A stretch of DNA of 64,000 nucleotides from Acidobacteriota bacterium (GTDB taxonomy: Bacteria > Acidobacteriota > Blastocatellia > RBC074): positions 1 to 64,000 of the forward strand of contig JAFDVI010000014.1 in assembly GCA_018269055.1 (NCBI GenBank). The letters run 5' to 3'. Within the stretch, counting starts at the first letter, position 1. Every line of letters begins with the position of its first letter. The notes under the pieces were generated by a model. The model saw only the letters and a list, made by a program, of their open reading frames with translations. It was not told the DNA's origin and ran no database searches. This document shows positions 8,620 to 17,278 of the stretch, in pieces. A program made the translations under genes and the position numbers.

Positions 8620-11133
8620 TCAATACAGCAGGTATTTGTTCCTGATTGCGCGGAAGCCTTCCAAATCGGTTTCCCACATTTGCTTCAGCGCGCGTGCGTC
8701 CGCTCCCTGTCGCCAGGCGTCGTAAATCTTCTGGTTGACCAGTAATCGTGTGAACCGATCCACCGCAAAGTCTTTGGAAAACAGTTTTTTCAACTGTACA
8801 GCCAATTCCATGCCTGTCAGTACGGCTTCGAACTGGTCGCGGTCTGTGACAATGATGTTGACGCCGCCGCATTCGACATCTTTGTGAACACTGGCTTTGG
8901 GCGTGAAACGCACCGGCACGAATCGCACGCCGGGCAGATTCGCAGCATTCATCGTCGTAGCCAGTTTGCGCCCGTCAATCCACGGAGCCCCCACCAATTC
9001 AAACGGTGTATCGGTTCCACGCCCGACCGAAACGTTTGTCGTTTCGATCAATCCGATGCCGGGATACAGCGTGGCTTCCGTCAGGCTGCGCATGTTTGGC
9101 GAAGGATTGATCCACATCAGCCCGGTTTCGTCAAACCACTGACTGCGTTTCCAATCTTGGACACGAACGATTTGCAGTTCGGCTCCGCCATTCCAAACGA
9201 TGGCGCGCTCTTTGTTGAACAGTTGCGCCAGTTCGCCGACGGTCATGCCGTGGCGAACCGGAATCTGGTGATGCGCAATGAACGAGAGCTTGTCACCGTC
9301 AGCCAACGGCCCTTCGACAGAGGTTCCATTGATCGGATTGACGCGGTCGAGCACGACAAAGGTCTTGCCATTTTTGGCGGCTTCTTCCATCGCCAGCCCC
9401 ATCGTCGAGATGTAAGTGTAAAACCGCGCGCCAACATCCTGGATGTCAAATACTAGGACATCAATGTCTTTGAGCATTTCCGGCGTCGGTTTGCGCGTTT
9501 CACCGTAAAGGCTGAACACAGGCAAGCCCGTTTTTTCGTCCGTCGAATTGGTGATCTTTTCCTGGTCGAGCGCGCCGCGAATGCCGTGTTCCGGCGAAAA
9601 CAGCGCGACCAATTTCACATCTGGCGCTTTGAACAACACATCAATCGTCGGATTGCCTTCCCGATCCTGGCCCGTGTGATTCGTGATCAAGCCGACGCGC
9701 TTGCCCTTGAGCAAGGCGAAGCCATCGCGTTCGAGCACGTCAATTCCATTCAACGCCTGCGATGACCTGGAAGGACGGGAAGAATATGTTTTTGCAGCAG
9801 TTGTCATTGCGTCCACTCGTTCACCAGTCGTCCGCGTGCCAACTGGCGAAGCCACAATCGAAGCGGCAACCACCGAGGCGATTCGGCCACGCAATGAACT
9901 GACATCGGCAGGTTTCTTGGGGTCAAGCGCCGGATGGACGCGATTGCTGAGGAAAACAACGAATGTTTGGCTGGCAGGGTCGAGCCACAATCCGGTTCCG
10001 GTGAATCCCGTGTGACCGAAACTGCCAATCGGAAACAAATCGCCTCGGTTGGCGGAAAAGCCTGTGTACACGTCCCACCCTAAGCCGCGCGAATTGCCGT
10101 CACTTCCATTCCCTGCCGACGGGCGCGGCTCGGTCATGCGCTGCACGCCCATCGGACTCAAAATCCGTCGGCCCTGATATTCGCCGCCGTTCAAAATCAT
10201 CTGGCAGTAAATCGCCAGATCATCCGCTGTTGAAAACAATCCGGCGTGACCGGCGACACCGCCAAGCAGATACGAGCGCGGATCGTGAACATCGCCTCGC
10301 ATCCAGGGATCGGTTTCACCGGCGGCGTTTTTGCGCACAAATCCGCACGGCACCGACACCGTGCTGCCACATTTTTCCGTCGGCGCGATGCGCGATTTGA
10401 CGCCTTCGCCCAGTCGTTCGAGCGGTTTGTAGCCCGTATCCTTCATTCCCAGCGGCTGATAGATGTTTTCCAGCGCAAACTGATCAATCGGTTTGCCGCT
10501 CACGCGTTTAACCAGTTCGGCCAACACGATGAAATTCACATCGGAATAAATGAACTTCGCCCCCGCTTCGTTCAACGGCGCAAGCTTCCAGATGTTTTCC
10601 CAGGCCTTTTCCGGCCCCTGCTCGTAATCCTTCACGTCGTTGTCAGGGATTAACCCCGAACGATGAACGAGCAAGTGCTCAACAGTAATCGCGCGCTTGC
10701 CGTTTTCGGCGAATTCCGGAATGTAACGCGAAACGGGATCGCCGAGCCGCACCAAACCGCGTTCGACCAAAATCATCACCGAAGTCGCCGTCGCCACAAT
10801 CTTGGTCAGTGACGCCAGATCGAAAATAGTGTCCGTGGTCATCGCTTCGGGCTGCGGTTCCAGCGCGCGATTGCCATACGCCCGCCGCCAGACGATTTTT
10901 CCCTGCCGACCGACCAGCACAACCGCGCCGGGCAATTGTTTTTTTGCGATTTCGGCTTCGACGATGGTGTCAATGTTGGTCAATTGCGTCGGCGACATGC
11001 CGACGGCGGTTGGCGCGGTCGTCGGTAGTGTTGCTGTCGAAGTCTGCGATTGCGCAAATCCTGTCTGAATCGTTTGAAAAGTCAGCAGACAAATCAGCGT
11101 CAGTGCGATGGAGCGATAAGGTTTTGGTTGCAT
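8620..11133 (-). CDS. Fusion: beta-lactamase-fold serine hydrolase + NamZ exo-N-acetylmuramidase (DUF1343, GH171)
   Basis: Two enzymes are joined in 837 residues after a signal peptide. Residues ~45-430 are a class C beta-lactamase/transpeptidase-fold hydrolase with Ser108-Leu-Thr-Lys111, Tyr196-Ser-Asp and a His374-Thr-Gly triad. Residues ~463-837 are a DUF1343/NamZ domain, with TNHTGQD near 485, SPEHGIRG at 513-520 and DIQDVGARFYTY from 563. NamZ proteins remove terminal N-acetylmuramic acid from peptidoglycan chains. In Bacillus the namZ homologue neighbours amiE, a beta-lactamase-fold muramyl amidase, and nagZ. Covalent fusion of the two activities therefore suggests a periplasmic cell-wall recycling enzyme that strips the peptide and the MurNAc. 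The N-domain could instead be a carboxypeptidase or esterase. It is the first gene of an operon with the GHL10 hydrolase. Confidence 0.85.
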   Translation of the reverse strand: MQPKPYRSIALTLICLLTFQTIQTGFAQSQTSTATLPTTAPTAVGMSPTQLTNIDTIVEAEIAKKQLPGAVVLVGRQGKIVWRRAYGNRALEPQPEAMTTDTIFDLASLTKIVATATSVMILVERGLVRLGDPVSRYIPEFAENGKRAITVEHLLVHRSGLIPDNDVKDYEQGPEKAWENIWKLAPLNEAGAKFIYSDVNFIVLAELVKRVSGKPIDQFALENIYQPLGMKDTGYKPLERLGEGVKSRIAPTEKCGSTVSVPCGFVRKNAAGETDPWMRGDVHDPRSYLLGGVAGHAGLFSTADDLAIYCQMILNGGEYQGRRILSPMGVQRMTEPRPSAGNGSDGNSRGLGWDVYTGFSANRGDLFPIGSFGHTGFTGTGLWLDPASQTFVVFLSNRVHPALDPKKPADVSSLRGRIASVVAASIVASPVGTRTTGERVDAMTTAAKTYSSRPSRSSQALNGIDVLERDGFALLKGKRVGLITNHTGQDREGNPTIDVLFKAPDVKLVALFSPEHGIRGALDQEKITNSTDEKTGLPVFSLYGETRKPTPEMLKDIDVLVFDIQDVGARFYTYISTMGLAMEEAAKNGKTFVVLDRVNPINGTSVEGPLADGDKLSFIAHHQIPVRHGMTVGELAQLFNKERAIVWNGGAELQIVRVQDWKRSQWFDETGLMWINPSPNMRSLTEATLYPGIGLIETTNVSVGRGTDTPFELVGAPWIDGRKLATTMNAANLPGVRFVPVRFTPKASVHKDVECGGVNIIVTDRDQFEAVLTGMELAVQLKKLFSKDFAVDRFTRLLVNQKIYDAWRQGADARALKQMWETDLEGFRAIRNKYLLY

Positions 11134-11434
11134 GCTCGGTCGGAGTTATTTCTGTGAGAAGTTGTCACAAAAGCAGTTCAGTTTGAATCATTTGGTCGGG
11201 CGCGGGGAACAATCGAAGCGTTGTTTTACCACACAGGGCGATTCGACGCACATCAAATTTTACGGCGACGAAACTTGACAATCCTCCCCTCCAAAACATA
11301 ATGCCAGCCATCACACGAAGTAACCAAACGCAATTCCAGCGGTAATCACAAAGCATCTCGAAGTAGCGCGGCATTCGGAAAAACACTGAATCCTGTTGCG
11401 CGCATTTCGCAGGGTGCTTTCATTTTCGGATTCC
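11134..11434. other. Divergent intergenic control region
   Basis: This region separates the NamZ fusion (minus) from the permease operon (plus) and must contain promoters for both. A good sigma-70 pair for the plus strand is annotated separately. No operator palindrome or riboswitch-like fold was recognised. Confidence 0.5.
11275..11302 (+). promoter_or_regulatory. Sigma-70 promoter candidate for the permease operon
   Basis: A perfect TTGACA -35 box is followed after 16 bases by CATAAT, five of six to TATAAT. This leaves an untranslated leader of roughly 125 bases before the permease ATG. Confidence 0.5.
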
Positions 11435-12880
11435 ATGACTTCCCATTCTCACCACGACGCCAAAGACGACGCACAGGAACTTGGCAGGCTCGGTTACGCC
11501 CAGGAACTTTTTCGCACCATGGGCGGATTTTCCAACTTCGCCATTTCGTTTTCGATCATTTCGATTTTGACCGGAGCCGTCACACTGTACGACCACGGTT
11601 TGGCGATGGGCGGCCCGGCGCAAATGGCATTTGGTTGGCCGCTGGTCACGTTTTTCACCCTGGCAGTGGTTTGTAGCATGGCCGAACTGGCTTCGGCGTT
11701 GCCGACTTCCGGCGCGATGTATCATTGGTCTTGCAAGCTCGGCGGCAAAGGTTGGGGCTGGTTCACGGCCTGGTTCAATATCATCGGCCAGATTGCGGCG
11801 ATTGCGGCGATTGATTATGGATGCGCAAAGTTCCTGACGCCTTTGCTGGGACTGAAGGCAGGCTATCTGTTGATAGTTTATGGGGCGATCCTGTTGTCGC
11901 ATGCACTTATCAATCATTTCGGCATCCGGCTGGTGTCCTGGCTCAATGATTTCAGCGTCACGGTTCACATCATCGGAGTCATCGTCATTGTCGGCGCGTT
12001 GATGATCTTTGCGCCGAAACAACCCGTCAGCTTCTTCTTCGAACGAGTCACCGGCAACACCTCGGGCTGGCCTTACTGGTGGGCGTTCATCATCGGATTG
12101 TTGCAGGCGATGTGGACATTTACCGGCTACGACGCTTCGGCCAGCGTGTCCGAAGAAACCGTTGACCCACGCCGACGTGCTCCGTGGGGAATGGTACTGG
12201 CTGTTGTCGTGTCGGGCATTGTCGGTTACCTGCTGTTGATTGCCCTGACGCTTTCGATCAATACATTTCCGGAAATTCAAAAAATAGCAGTGGAAAATGC
12301 GATTGAGCAGAGCGGTAACAATGTGCCAACAGTAATTGCGATTCTGGTGAACGCGCTAGGCGAAAGAGCGGGCAGTTTGTTTTCGGCTTTGGCAGCGATG
12401 GCCATGTGGTTTTGCGGATTGTCGGCGATCACCTGGTCGTCTCGAGTGATTTATGCCTTTGCCCGTGACGCGGGAGTGCCGGCCTCGCGCATCTGGCAGC
12501 AAGTCAGCGCGAAGCATCAGACTCCGGCTCCGGCAATCTGGCTATGCGCAATTGCGGCGTTTTTGGCTTCGGTTTACAGCGGAGCTTATGCCGTCGTCAC
12601 AGCCATCAGCACCATCGGTTTGTACATTTCCTACATCCTGCCGGTCTGGCTGCACTGGCGCGCCGGGTCGAAGCTCGAACGTGGCCCCTGGCATTTAGGC
12701 AAATACAGCCGCACGCTGAATGTGGTGGCCATTCTTTGGGTCATTTTTTTGTGCGTAATTTTGTGCCTGGCCGACGCCAAAACCTGGAAATCAATCCTGG
12801 CGGTCACTTTTCTGCTGGCGCTCTGGTATGGCACTTACGAACGCCGTCACTTTCGCGGCCCTGAGTGGTCGAATCAATAG
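11435..12880 (+). CDS. APC-superfamily amino-acid/amine permease (ACT/GABA-permease type)
   Basis: The 481-residue protein has about twelve membrane segments. It opens with the motif typical of the amino acid/choline (GABA permease-like) branch of the APC superfamily: LGYAQELFRTMGGFSNFAIS, followed by SIISILTGAVTLY. The SELASALPTSG-like stretch (AELASALPTSGAMYHW) forms the conserved substrate region. These carriers import GABA, choline or polyamines and related amines by proton symport; the exact substrate is not visible. A TTG 13 codons upstream would extend it, but the family motif fits the ATG used here. The next gene's Shine-Dalgarno overlaps the stop codon, so the PHP gene is translationally coupled. 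With the glutamine-synthetase-like gene downstream, uptake and gamma-glutamylation of an amine is a reasonable role. Confidence 0.8.
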   Translation: MTSHSHHDAKDDAQELGRLGYAQELFRTMGGFSNFAISFSIISILTGAVTLYDHGLAMGGPAQMAFGWPLVTFFTLAVVCSMAELASALPTSGAMYHWSCKLGGKGWGWFTAWFNIIGQIAAIAAIDYGCAKFLTPLLGLKAGYLLIVYGAILLSHALINHFGIRLVSWLNDFSVTVHIIGVIVIVGALMIFAPKQPVSFFFERVTGNTSGWPYWWAFIIGLLQAMWTFTGYDASASVSEETVDPRRRAPWGMVLAVVVSGIVGYLLLIALTLSINTFPEIQKIAVENAIEQSGNNVPTVIAILVNALGERAGSLFSALAAMAMWFCGLSAITWSSRVIYAFARDAGVPASRIWQQVSAKHQTPAPAIWLCAIAAFLASVYSGAYAVVTAISTIGLYISYILPVWLHWRAGSKLERGPWHLGKYSRTLNVVAILWVIFLCVILCLADAKTWKSILAVTFLLALWYGTYERRHFRGPEWSNQ

Positions 12881-12890
12881 GAGTCATTTT

Positions 12891-13898
12891 ATGCGTCCTC
12901 CAATTTTCCGAATCCTGATCTTCTCTGCCCTGGTCGCGATGCTAACCATGGCGACTCTCCCTTCTTCCGCGCAGGAAAAGAAGCTGAACTGGTACAAAGG
13001 CAACACGCACACGCACACCGTCAACAGCGACGGCGATTCGACGCCCGACGAAGTCGTCCGCTGGTATCGTGAACACGGCTACAACTTTCTGGTGTTGTCG
13101 GATCACAACTACCTGACCGAAGTCGGCGGGTTGAATTCCGTCTTCGCCGCAACGGAAAAGTTTCTGTTGATCCCCGGCGAAGAAATCACCGATAAGTTTG
13201 AAAAGAAAGACATTCACATCAACGGTTTGAATCCGCGCGAGTTGGTGAAACCGCAACACGGCGATAGCGTTGTGGCGACCATTCAAAACGACGTCAACGC
13301 CATTCGCAAAGTCGAAGGCGTTCCGCACGTCAATCATCCAAACTTCAATTGGTCAATCACCACCGACGACCTGAAACGAATCAAAAACCTGAAATTGTTC
13401 GAGATTTACAACGGACATCCGACCGTCAACAACCTGGGCGGCGGGGGCGTTCCAGGCTTGGAAACGATGTGGGACGACATCCTTTCCGCCGGAATGTTGC
13501 TGTATGGCATTGCCGTTGACGATGCGCATTACTTCAAAACGCCGGAAGACAGGACGAAAGCGCGTCCAGGGTTCGGCTGGGTGGTTGTTCGCGCGGAGAA
13601 GCTGGCAACAACGGACATCCTGCAAGCGATGGAGCGCGGCGATTTTTACGCTTCGACCGGCGTCACATTGCGGGATTACCAGGCCGACAAAAAGCAAATT
13701 ACGCTCACCATCGCCGAACAACCCGCGACCAGCAAATACACTGTGCAGTTCATCGGCCAATGGGGCAAAGTGTTGAAAGAAGTGGCAAATAATCCGGCAA
13801 GTTACACATTCAAAGGTGACGAAATGTACGTCCGCGCCAAAGTCATCGAATCGAACGGGAAATTCGCCTGGACGCAACCGATATTTTTGAAGCAGTAG
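12891..13898 (+). CDS. Secreted PHP-domain metallohydrolase (CehA/McbA-like)
   Basis: After a signal peptide ending near SSAQ, this 335-residue protein shows PHP metal-binding motifs: His40-Thr-His42 in KGNTHTHTVNSDG, Asp71-His72 in VLSDHNY, an acidic pair in PGEEIT, HVNHPN, and a late DDAH. PHP enzymes use two or three metals to cleave phosphoesters or, in the CehA/McbA group, carbamates and amides. Export implies a periplasmic substrate. AGGAG overlaps the permease stop codon and lies seven bases from this ATG; the longer frame opening inside the permease gene has no ribosome site. It is the second gene of the operon. Its relation to amine use is unproven. Confidence 0.8.
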   Translation: MRPPIFRILIFSALVAMLTMATLPSSAQEKKLNWYKGNTHTHTVNSDGDSTPDEVVRWYREHGYNFLVLSDHNYLTEVGGLNSVFAATEKFLLIPGEEITDKFEKKDIHINGLNPRELVKPQHGDSVVATIQNDVNAIRKVEGVPHVNHPNFNWSITTDDLKRIKNLKLFEIYNGHPTVNNLGGGGVPGLETMWDDILSAGMLLYGIAVDDAHYFKTPEDRTKARPGFGWVVVRAEKLATTDILQAMERGDFYASTGVTLRDYQADKKQITLTIAEQPATSKYTVQFIGQWGKVLKEVANNPASYTFKGDEMYVRAKVIESNGKFAWTQPIFLKQ

Positions 13899-13899
13899 A

Positions 13900-13971
13900 G
13901 CAACCTGCCGAGGTTGCTTCGCATGCTGCCCAAACATCTTTTGAGAACACTAGGCAACCTCGGCAGGTTGC
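13900..13971. repeat. REPIN-like element: two inverted palindromes
   Basis: GCAACCTGCCGAGGTTGC (13900-13917) is itself a 7-bp-stem, 4-base-loop hairpin. Its exact reverse complement lies at 13954-13971, with 36 bases between. Two palindromic repeats in inverted pairing are the layout of REPINs mobilised by RAYT-type transposases. The copy at 38875-38975 shares the consensus GCAACCWGCCRWGGTTGC. It lies between the PHP and glutamine-synthetase-like genes, where the whole unit could fold into a long stem. Confidence 0.75.
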
Positions 13972-13988
13972 CCTACTCTTTTTCGACA

Positions 13989-15386
13989 ATGAACGAAAAC
14001 AAAATCAAAGGAATGCTCAGCGTAGAGCGATTGCGCGAACTGGTCGCGCAGGAACAAATCGAAACCGTTATCGTCGGCTTCACGGATCACTATGGGCGAT
14101 TGGTCGGGAAACGATACGACGCTGAAATGTTTATCGCCGACACCATTGCGCACGGAACGCACGGTTGCGATTACCTGCTGACCGTGGATATGGAAATGGA
14201 GCCGGTGCCGGGTTACAAATTCGCTAACTGGGAATTGGGCTACGGCGATTTTCATCTGGTGCCGGATCTGGCGACACTACGCATGGCAAGCTGGCTGGAC
14301 AAAACGGCATTGGTGATATGCGATGTGGAAAACGAAAAGACGCATTCGCCGATAAGCGTCGCGCCGCGTTCGATCTTGCGAAAGCAAATTGAAGTCGCAC
14401 GCAGTTTGGGATTTGAGAGCTTCGCCGCATCGGAATTGGAGTATTACCTGTTTGAAAACAGTTACCGCCAGGCCAACGAGCAAGCCTACCAAACGCTGAC
14501 GCCTGCCGGTTGGTATCTGGAGGATTACCACATCCTGCAAGGCACCCGAACTGAAGCTTTCACCGCCGCCGCTCGGCGTCACTTGAAGAATTCCGGTGTG
14601 CCGGTCGAGAACTCCAAAGGTGAATGGGGCCTGGGGCAGCACGAATTAAACGTGCGCTATGCCGACGCGCTGGAAATGGCCGACCGGCACATTGTTTACA
14701 AGCAATGCCTGAAAGAAATTGCCGAGGCCATGGGACTCAGCGTCACCTTTATGGCCAAGTTCGCCGCTGACCGCGCCGGTTCCAGTTGCCACATTCATTT
14801 CAGTTTATGGCGCGACGGCCAGAACGCCTTTGCCGGAGATAAAGAGTTTGGCCCGGTGAAATGCCCAATTTTGTGTAGTGATGAGTTTCGCTGGTTTCTG
14901 GGCGGATGGATGGCGCATGTGTACGACGTGATGCCGTTTTATGCGCCGACTGTAAACTCGTATAAACGATACGTAGACGGTTCGTGGGCGCCAACGCGCT
15001 TGGCGTGGAGCCATGACAATCGCACCGGAGGTTTCCGCGTCGTCGGCAGCGGCAATAGCTTGCGCATCGAATGCCGCATTCCCGGCGCCGACGCGAATCC
15101 ATGCTTGGCGTTTGCTGCTTCGCTGGCGTCGGGCCTCGACGGCATCGCCAACAAAATCGAACCGCCGGAATGTTTTGTCGGCGACATTTACGCCGCGAAA
15201 TCTTTACCACGTGTTCCCTACACCCTGGCCGAAGCGACCGACAAATTCGAAGCCAGTGAATTTGCCAAACGCGCTTTGGGCGAAGATGTCGTTGAACATT
15301 ACACCCATTTTTTCCGCACCGAACAATCGGCGTTCAATTCGACGGTGACCGATTGGGAGCGCAAACGATACTTCGAGCGAATATGA
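13989..15386 (+). CDS. Glutamine-synthetase-like gamma-glutamyl-amine ligase (GlnT/PuuA type)
   Basis: The 465-residue protein has the beta-grasp N-domain (TVIVGFTDHYGRLVGKRY) and the catalytic barrel of the glutamine synthetase family. Visible landmarks are ASELEYYLF near 149-157, GLGQHELNVRYADAL near 218-232, AGSSCHIHFSLW near 264-275 and RIECRIPGADANPCLA near 361-376. The length and the absence of the adenylylation-type C-terminus of GlnA-I favour the GlnT/PuuA branch. Those enzymes glutamylate amines such as putrescine or ethanolamine with ATP. The upstream permease of the GABA/amine type supports that reading. A longer frame starting in the REPIN-like repeat is not used; the ATG here begins the conserved domain. 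Its TGA overlaps the next ATG. Confidence 0.75.
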   Translation: MNENKIKGMLSVERLRELVAQEQIETVIVGFTDHYGRLVGKRYDAEMFIADTIAHGTHGCDYLLTVDMEMEPVPGYKFANWELGYGDFHLVPDLATLRMASWLDKTALVICDVENEKTHSPISVAPRSILRKQIEVARSLGFESFAASELEYYLFENSYRQANEQAYQTLTPAGWYLEDYHILQGTRTEAFTAAARRHLKNSGVPVENSKGEWGLGQHELNVRYADALEMADRHIVYKQCLKEIAEAMGLSVTFMAKFAADRAGSSCHIHFSLWRDGQNAFAGDKEFGPVKCPILCSDEFRWFLGGWMAHVYDVMPFYAPTVNSYKRYVDGSWAPTRLAWSHDNRTGGFRVVGSGNSLRIECRIPGADANPCLAFAASLASGLDGIANKIEPPECFVGDIYAAKSLPRVPYTLAEATDKFEASEFAKRALGEDVVEHYTHFFRTEQSAFNSTVTDWERKRYFERI

Positions 15387-15787
15387 TGTTCGTCTTTCTT
15401 ATGAGCTTATTTGGCATCGCAGCGATTGTGCTGGCACTGGTCGTATACGTGGTGCTGATTACCACGTTTATGACCTGGGGCAGCAAACTATTGAATGAAG
15501 CTACCGCCAAATTTGAGAACTGGCTGCCGCAATGGGTGCGCGAAAACGGCTGGCAATTGGTTGAATATCGTAACGATCGGGGACCAAACAAACTCATTTG
15601 GCTTTCGCGTAGAGACACGCTTTACCTGTGGTTCGTCATTCGTGACCAACAGGAAAAAGAACACGTTGGCTGGGCAAGCTACAACTATGGGCCCTTGGGC
15701 AGCGGGCTGATCAGCATTCGTTGGGAATCGCCTGAGCCGCCCAGGAATGCCAACGGCGAAGAAGTGGGAGCAACAACCAGGCCTTGA
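15383..15787 (+). CDS. Small single-pass membrane protein, unknown function
   Basis: I do not recognise this 134-residue protein. It begins with one long hydrophobic segment (residues ~1-30) and continues as a soluble domain rich in Trp and charged residues (RENGWQLVEYRND, LIWLSRRDTLYLWFVIRD). The N-in anchor suggests a membrane-tethered cytoplasmic or periplasmic domain. Its ATG overlaps the ligase stop as ATGA, a translational coupling that ties it to the amine operon. The 3' end contains one arm of a hairpin. Confidence 0.65.
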   Translation: MMFVFLMSLFGIAAIVLALVVYVVLITTFMTWGSKLLNEATAKFENWLPQWVRENGWQLVEYRNDRGPNKLIWLSRRDTLYLWFVIRDQQEKEHVGWASYNYGPLGSGLISIRWESPEPPRNANGEEVGATTRP

Positions 15788-15809
15788 CCGCATCTGCATT
15801 GTTGCTCCC
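15766..15809. terminator. Bidirectional hairpin terminator candidate
   Basis: GGGAGCAACAA (15766-15776) pairs perfectly with TTGTTGCTCCC (15799-15809) over a 22-base loop. It overlaps the 3' end of the small membrane protein gene and separates it from the convergent secreted-protein gene. There is no T-run. Confidence 0.55.
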
Positions 15810-15820
15810 AACCGTTTCCA

Positions 15821-16453
15821 TTATCGAACAGATTGCCGCTTGATCTTGAAAGTGAATTGTTGATTGAACAGTCCCGTGATGTTTGTCCCAATCACTTGTT
15901 CCCGAACATCGCCCGTCGCGCCGCTCAAAGCTCCCCCACCACCGACAATCGTCCGTAGTTGGGGTTGAACGCCGCCATGCGAGCCTTCAGTAACCAACAT
16001 TTTCCCGTCATTGAACAGAAAGTATTCCGTACCGAACACTGCCGGTTCCGCTCCTGCCATGATCTCGCCGAAATCGTAATTGAACGTCCCGCGCAACACC
16101 CATTTGCCAATGCTGCCGGTTGCAGTGATCGGATTGAATGTGCCGGGACTGAGCAACGTGCCGCCCGGAGCAATTGTGCCAGCCGGATAAATCAATCCTT
16201 CCACAATAAAGCTGTCGCCTCGTTTCGCATCCGGCAAAGGCGCGCCGCGATTGATCCTGAACGTTCGCGCGTCCGTCGCCACATCGAAGGCAAGGGTCAG
16301 CGGAATGTTGTCGAAAATGTCATTGGCTCCCTGTTTGGCAAGTGCTGGTTCCCGATCCTGGCCCTGAACCACTGGCGAGCTGAATTGAACCAGCAGGCCA
16401 AACACAAGGGCGAATAGTGCAAGCGTGGCAAATGTAAACAACCGTTTTTTCAT
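15821..16453 (-). CDS. Secreted beta-rich protein, possibly allene-oxide-cyclase/dirigent-like
   Basis: The 210-residue protein has a clean signal peptide (MKKRLFTFATLALFALVFG onward) and a mature domain rich in Gly, Thr and alternating hydrophobics. Stretches such as KRGDSFIVEGLIYPAGT, SIGKWVLRGTF and GGGALSGATGDVREQVIG recall the calycin-like barrel of allene-oxide-cyclase/dirigent relatives, where a GGTGxYxGAxG turn is typical. This is a weak fold guess, not a functional call. The start follows GAGGAGGA, and the longer frame upstream adds no export signal. It is monocistronic and divergent from the sigma factor gene. Confidence 0.6.
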   Translation of the reverse strand: MKKRLFTFATLALFALVFGLLVQFSSPVVQGQDREPALAKQGANDIFDNIPLTLAFDVATDARTFRINRGAPLPDAKRGDSFIVEGLIYPAGTIAPGGTLLSPGTFNPITATGSIGKWVLRGTFNYDFGEIMAGAEPAVFGTEYFLFNDGKMLVTEGSHGGVQPQLRTIVGGGGALSGATGDVREQVIGTNITGLFNQQFTFKIKRQSVR

Positions 16454-16627
16454 GATGTCCTCCTCAAAAAAAGTCGCTAAATGCAAGCCTTCCGGGATGC
16501 TCGATTGCGTCCTTTTGACCTGCATTCACCAACGCGACCTTTGCGCGCACAACCCGCCACTTGATGGGAAAATTATTCGCAGTTTTTTTCGTCTCTACCG
16601 AAGTATTCATTCCAAAACTCGTGGCGG

Positions 16628-16636
16628 TGCTATACT
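16628..16636 (+). promoter_or_regulatory. Extended -10 promoter candidate for the sigma/kinase operon
   Basis: TGCTATACT matches an extended -10 box (TGnTATAAT, one mismatch) about 40 bases before the sigma-factor ATG. No good -35 box was seen, as is usual for extended -10 promoters. Confidence 0.35.
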
Positions 16637-16678
16637 GCGCGCCGTCTTTCCCGACATTTCCATTGCCAAACTCAAACG

Positions 16679-17278
16679 ATGGGAACGCCTTTTCCACAAG
16701 ATGTGACGGGACTGTTGCTTGCCTGGAATCAGGGCGATGCGGCGGCGCTTGAGGAGTTGTTGCCGCTGGTGGATGCTGAATTGCGGCGATTGGCGCACGC
16801 ATACATGCGGCGCGAAAATCCCGCCCACACACTGCAAACTTCCGCCTTGATCAATGAAGCCTATTTGCGGTTGGTGGATCAGCAGCAGGTTCGCTGGCAA
16901 AACCGCGCACATTTTTTCGGCATCACGGCGCAATTGATGCGGCGCATTTTGCTCGACCACGCGCGCGGACACGCTCGTGCCAAACGCGGCGGCGGAACAA
17001 GGCTGGTTCCGCTGGACGAGGCGGCGGTGGTTTCAGAACAGAAAGCGGTGGAATTGATCGCGCTAGACGATGCGCTGCGATCCCTGGAACGGTTCGATGC
17101 GCGCAAAAGCCGTTTGGTCGAATTGCGCTTTTTCGGAGGCTTGAACAACGAAGAAGTTGCCGAAGTCATGCAAATGTCGCTTCGCACTGTCGAGCGCGAA
17201 TGGCAAAAAGCCAAAGCCTGGCTTCATCAAGCCTTGACTGAACAAGAGGAGGGAGGCTCCGATGCCGATCTCCGCTGA
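16679..17278 (+). CDS. ECF-type RNA polymerase sigma factor
   Basis: The 199-residue protein has sigma region 2 at its N-terminal half ([20 protein letters not shown] through [18 protein letters not shown]) and a region-4 helix-turn-helix near the C-terminus ([20 protein letters not shown], then [16 protein letters not shown]). The [26 protein letters not shown] segment marks the ECF group common in Acidobacteria and Planctomycetes, which lacks a classical anti-sigma and sits beside a Ser/Thr kinase. The kinase gene overlaps it by 17 bases, so the kinase probably controls this factor, perhaps by phosphorylating it. Target promoters are unknown. Confidence 0.9.
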   Translation: MGTPFPQDVTGLLLAWNQGDAAALEELLPLVDAELRRLAHAYMRRENPAHTLQTSALINEAYLRLVDQQQVRWQNRAHFFGITAQLMRRILLDHARGHARAKRGGGTRLVPLDEAAVVSEQKAVELIALDDALRSLERFDARKSRLVELRFFGGLNNEEVAEVMQMSLRTVEREWQKAKAWLHQALTEQEEGGSDADLR

